A DNA stretch of 24,343 nt. Origin: Methanomassiliicoccaceae archaeon UBA537. GTDB taxonomy: Archaea > Thermoplasmatota > Thermoplasmata > Methanomassiliicoccales > Methanomethylophilaceae. Position 1 is the first letter of the stretch, and the number at the start of each line of letters is the position of its first letter. This document shows positions 22,286-24,343 of this stretch, in pieces. The stretch covers positions 1 to 24,343 of the forward strand of contig DATC01000049.1 of the NCBI GenBank assembly GCA_002504495.1. The letters are read 5' to 3'. Position numbers and translations under genes: made by a program. The notes under the pieces were generated by a model. It had not been told where the DNA came from and searched no databases. It was given only the letters and a program-made list of their open reading frames with translations.

Positions 22286-23578
22286 TCAATTGACGGGCTC
22301 CCACTTGGAAAGCTCGTTCACCTTCGAGAGGGTGGACCCGCGGATTATCTCCTCCCTGGTCCTGTTCTCCCTCTCATGGACGTCGAGGGCTCTGTTGGCC
22401 ACTTCGACGGCCGACTCCTTGGGTATCACGACGATTCCGCTCTCGTCGCCCACGATCCAATCGCCTGTGCGGACGCGCTGTCCTCCGACGACGACTTCTA
22501 TTCCGATTCCGCCGTAGCCCTTTGGTTCGCCGGCGCACGGCGCCACGGTCCTGGAGAATGCGGGGAACCCCATGTCGCGGATATCGTCGATATCGCGTAT
22601 CGCGCCGTCGATGATGATCCCGTTGACTCCCATGATCATCGCAGAGTGGGTGGCGAGCTCCCCCCATACGGCCACGGGGGCTCCTCCGACGTCGATCACC
22701 AGGATGTCGCCCTTCTTCGCGAGATCTATGGCCTCCACCGGCTTCGCCCAGTCTCCATTGGTGGTCTGGACCGTCAGGGCCCTTCCGACCATCTTCTGCT
22801 TGTGCCTGAGCGACTGCGGCAGCAGGCCCTGCATGACCCCCTGCTTGTGGAAGGCATCGGAGATGTTGCATGTGGAGACCCTTCCGAAGGCCTCGAAGAG
22901 ATCCTCTTCGGTATACTTCCGGGCGATATCCGTATCCACATTCGCCCCTTCGATGGAGGCTTTGACGTTCGATGCGGCCTTCCGGATGTCTCCGGTCTTG
23001 ATGATCGCTCCGCCCACTATGATGTCGGATGCTCCCGCTTCCGCATACAGGCCGGCGTTCTCCGCGGTGATCCCTCCCGCCACGGCTACAGGGATGTTCG
23101 TCTCGGTCACGATCCTCCTGAGGACGTCGATTGGGGGCTCCTCCCCCCTCATCTGGGTGTCGATGCCCATATGCATGCACACCATGGTCACACCGAGCTT
23201 CTCGACCTCCTTCGCGCGTGCGACCCTGTCGGGGACGTTGATCAGATCGACCATGATAGCCGCCCCGTACTTCCTTCCGGCCATCACGGCCTCCTCGATG
23301 GTCCCGTCGTCGGCGAGGCCGAGGACGGTCACGATGTCTGCGCCCGCCTTCGCCATTATCTCCACCTCGAAGGATCCTGTGTCCATGGTCTTGGTGTCGG
23401 CGATTATCTTCTTCCCGGGGAATTCGCGACGGAGGACGCGCACGGCCTCGGCGCCCTCGCTTTTGATGAGGGGTGTTCCCGCTTCTATCCAGTCCGCGCC
23501 GCCTTCGACAGCTTCGCGGGCTATGACGATGGCCCTGTTGAGCTGCATCAGGTCCAACGCGACTTGCAATGTGGGCAT
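22286..23578 (-). CDS. Bifunctional 3-hexulose-6-phosphate synthase / RraA-like protein
   Basis: This is a 430-residue fusion. Residues 1-210 are an orotidine-decarboxylase-family hexulose-phosphate synthase (D9 in QVALDL, DTKTMD at 61-66, HMGIDTQ near 136-142). In archaea lacking the oxidative pentose pathway this enzyme runs backward to give ribulose-5-phosphate plus formaldehyde. Residues 225-425 are an RraA/demethylmenaquinone-methyltransferase-like domain (GDILVIDVGG, DGAIRD with R328 and D329), a fold also seen in HMG aldolases. This fusion type is known in archaea, but the role of its second half is unclear. The frame is open 76 codons upstream with glycine/proline-rich non-conserved sequence. 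ATG 23578 lies 27 bases from a TATA box. Confidence 0.9.
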   Translation of the reverse strand: MPTLQVALDLMQLNRAIVIAREAVEGGADWIEAGTPLIKSEGAEAVRVLRREFPGKKIIADTKTMDTGSFEVEIMAKAGADIVTVLGLADDGTIEEAVMAGRKYGAAIMVDLINVPDRVARAKEVEKLGVTMVCMHMGIDTQMRGEEPPIDVLRRIVTETNIPVAVAGGITAENAGLYAEAGASDIIVGGAIIKTGDIRKAASNVKASIEGANVDTDIARKYTEEDLFEAFGRVSTCNISDAFHKQGVMQGLLPQSLRHKQKMVGRALTVQTTNGDWAKPVEAIDLAKKGDILVIDVGGAPVAVWGELATHSAMIMGVNGIIIDGAIRDIDDIRDMGFPAFSRTVAPCAGEPKGYGGIGIEVVVGGQRVRTGDWIVGDESGIVVIPKESAVEVANRALDVHERENRTREEIIRGSTLSKVNELSKWEPVN

Positions 23579-23600
23579 GTCCGAACGAATCCCTGGCGCC

Positions 23601-23610
23601 GTATTACTAT
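23601..23610 (-). promoter_or_regulatory. TATA box of the hps-rraA gene, leaderless
   Basis: ATAGTAATAC on the minus strand is centred 27 bases before the ATG at 23578. It is part of a divergent promoter region with the zinc-ribbon gene. Confidence 0.45.
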
Positions 23611-23687
23611 CTTCTGAAGAACCGCCGCATCCGTGCGCCCTTCCTGTCGGCGGACGGCCGCGCCCTCCTCCTCCTCCGGGAGCATCC

Positions 23688-23699
23688 GAAACAATAATC
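23688..23699 (+). promoter_or_regulatory. TATA-like element of the zinc-ribbon gene
   Basis: GAAACAATAATC is centred about 29 bases before the ATG at 23723. The match is weak, but the spacing equals that of the neighbouring genes. Confidence 0.35.
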
Positions 23700-23722
23700 C
23701 CCAGAAGGCCGATGGAGAGTCC

Positions 23723-24343
23723 ATGGAACTCGTGCCTCTGAAGTGCCCGGTGTGCGGCGGCGATATAGAGCTCAATGCCGATCGCGAATTCGGATTCTGC
23801 ATGCACTGCGGAGCGAAGGTGGCCGTGGACCGTTCATCCCCTAGGAATCAACCCGGATCCGACGATGCCCGGCGCTGGTCCCGCATGGCATCGGATGCCT
23901 TCGATTGCGACGATCGCGCGGATGCGTACAAGTACGCGGTCATGGCCATCGATGCGGACGATTCGCTTCCCGAGCCGTGGTTCTACCGTGCGTACTGCTG
24001 CAGCGACTCCAACGAGATGGCCTTCTCCTTGACGCGTTTCATCGCCCTTGCGGACGAGAGCGACCCGCGCAGGGCCGTATGCATCGAGCGCCTGGATATG
24101 CTGAACTCCCCTCAGACCGGATCATGCGAGAAGGCGGAGGTCAGGATCTCCTTCCCTGCCGAGCCTCTGCCTCGCCTCAAAGGCTCCTTCTCGTACTTCG
24201 GCACGATCCTGGATGGGAGGGACCTCCGTACGGCCAAGCTCGGGGAATGGTTCTCATTCTGGACGATCGAGGGGAAGCACATCCTGGAGCTTCGTCAGGT
24301 CAACACGGGTTTCCTCGGGTTGTCCGTATCCAAGATTTCCCGT
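23723..24343 (+). CDS. Zinc-ribbon protein of unknown function (partial, runs off the window)
   Basis: This frame is open from ATG 23723 to the window end (207 codons, no stop yet). An N-terminal zinc ribbon has C8, C11, C26 and C29 (LKCPVCGGDIEL and FCMHCGAKV). It is followed by a helical part (about 45-130) whose AYKYAVMAIDADDSLPEPWFYR pattern resembles a tetratricopeptide-type repeat. A beta-rich part (about 140-207) then has FSYFGTILDGRDLRTAKLGEW. GGAGAG lies 5-10 bases upstream. I do not recognise the family. A ribbon plus helical repeats suggests a scaffold or nucleic-acid/protein-binding role, but that is inference. Confidence 0.7.
   Translation, partial: MELVPLKCPVCGGDIELNADREFGFCMHCGAKVAVDRSSPRNQPGSDDARRWSRMASDAFDCDDRADAYKYAVMAIDADDSLPEPWFYRAYCCSDSNEMAFSLTRFIALADESDPRRAVCIERLDMLNSPQTGSCEKAEVRISFPAEPLPRLKGSFSYFGTILDGRDLRTAKLGEWFSFWTIEGKHILELRQVNTGFLGLSVSKISR

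Noticed and set aside
23579..23806. N-terminal extension of the hps-rraA frame (76 codons).
   Set aside because: It is rich in G, P and S without conservation, overlaps the divergent promoters and the start of the zinc-ribbon gene, and lies upstream of the TATA-predicted start.
1..24343. Searched for tRNA/rRNA genes, CRISPR arrays, insertion sequences, integrases and attachment sites.
   Set aside because: None could be supported. No regularly spaced repeats with spacers, no transposase-like frames and no cloverleaf-type sequences were seen.

Overview
The window looks like a chromosomal segment of a methanogen-type euryarchaeon. The best guess is a member of Thermoplasmatota/Methanomassiliicoccales. 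This rests on a complete archaeal A-type ATP synthase operon, an Orc1/Cdc6 initiator, the archaeal primase small subunit, prefoldin alpha, ribosomal protein L18a/LX, archaeal FtsY, the archaeal tRNA-Ile2 enzyme TiaS, and TATA boxes 27-30 nt upstream of start codons (leaderless transcripts). No gene seen here ends in TAG, which fits a pyrrolysine-using lineage but does not prove one. The lineage assignment is inference; the archaeal assignment is firm.

Layout. Positions 1-8419 (minus strand) hold the ATP synthase operon in the order H-I-K-E-C-F-A-B-D, with a further coding start overlapping the end of D at the left edge. A deoxycytidylate-deaminase-like gene lies just upstream (8477-8965, minus). 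Positions 9238-10131 encode a type I signal peptidase. Positions 10141-11803 form the putative chromosomal replication origin. It contains orc1/cdc6 (minus), two near-identical origin recognition boxes bracketing that gene in opposite orientations, a third weaker box, a T-rich stretch, and a 27-codon membrane-peptide gene inside the origin.

Rightward from the origin (plus strand) come TiaS with an unexpected membrane-anchored N-terminal extension, a bacterial-style acetyl-CoA acetyltransferase, a 466-base AT-richer intergenic stretch full of inverted and direct repeats, and an M20 metallopeptidase. On the minus strand, 16371-19595 carries priS, rpl18a, pfdA and ftsY, a translation, secretion and chaperone cluster. 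The priS frame has no stop at its expected end and reads on through rpl18a. Divergently, 19692-21300 holds a TatD-like hydrolase and a metallo-beta-lactamase-fold protein that has lost nearly all its metal ligands. HtpX protease follows (21361-22245). A 3-hexulose-6-phosphate synthase/RraA fusion lies convergent to it (22286-23578, minus). The window ends inside a zinc-ribbon protein of unknown function (23723 onward).

Most genes are housekeeping: energy conservation, replication initiation and priming, protein targeting, tRNA modification, and pentose phosphate supply through the archaeal reverse RuMP route. The points most worth a second look are the origin architecture with its embedded small gene, the membrane-anchored TiaS fusion and its topology conflict, the primase stop-codon loss, the degenerate MBL protein, and the structured stretch at 14675-15140.
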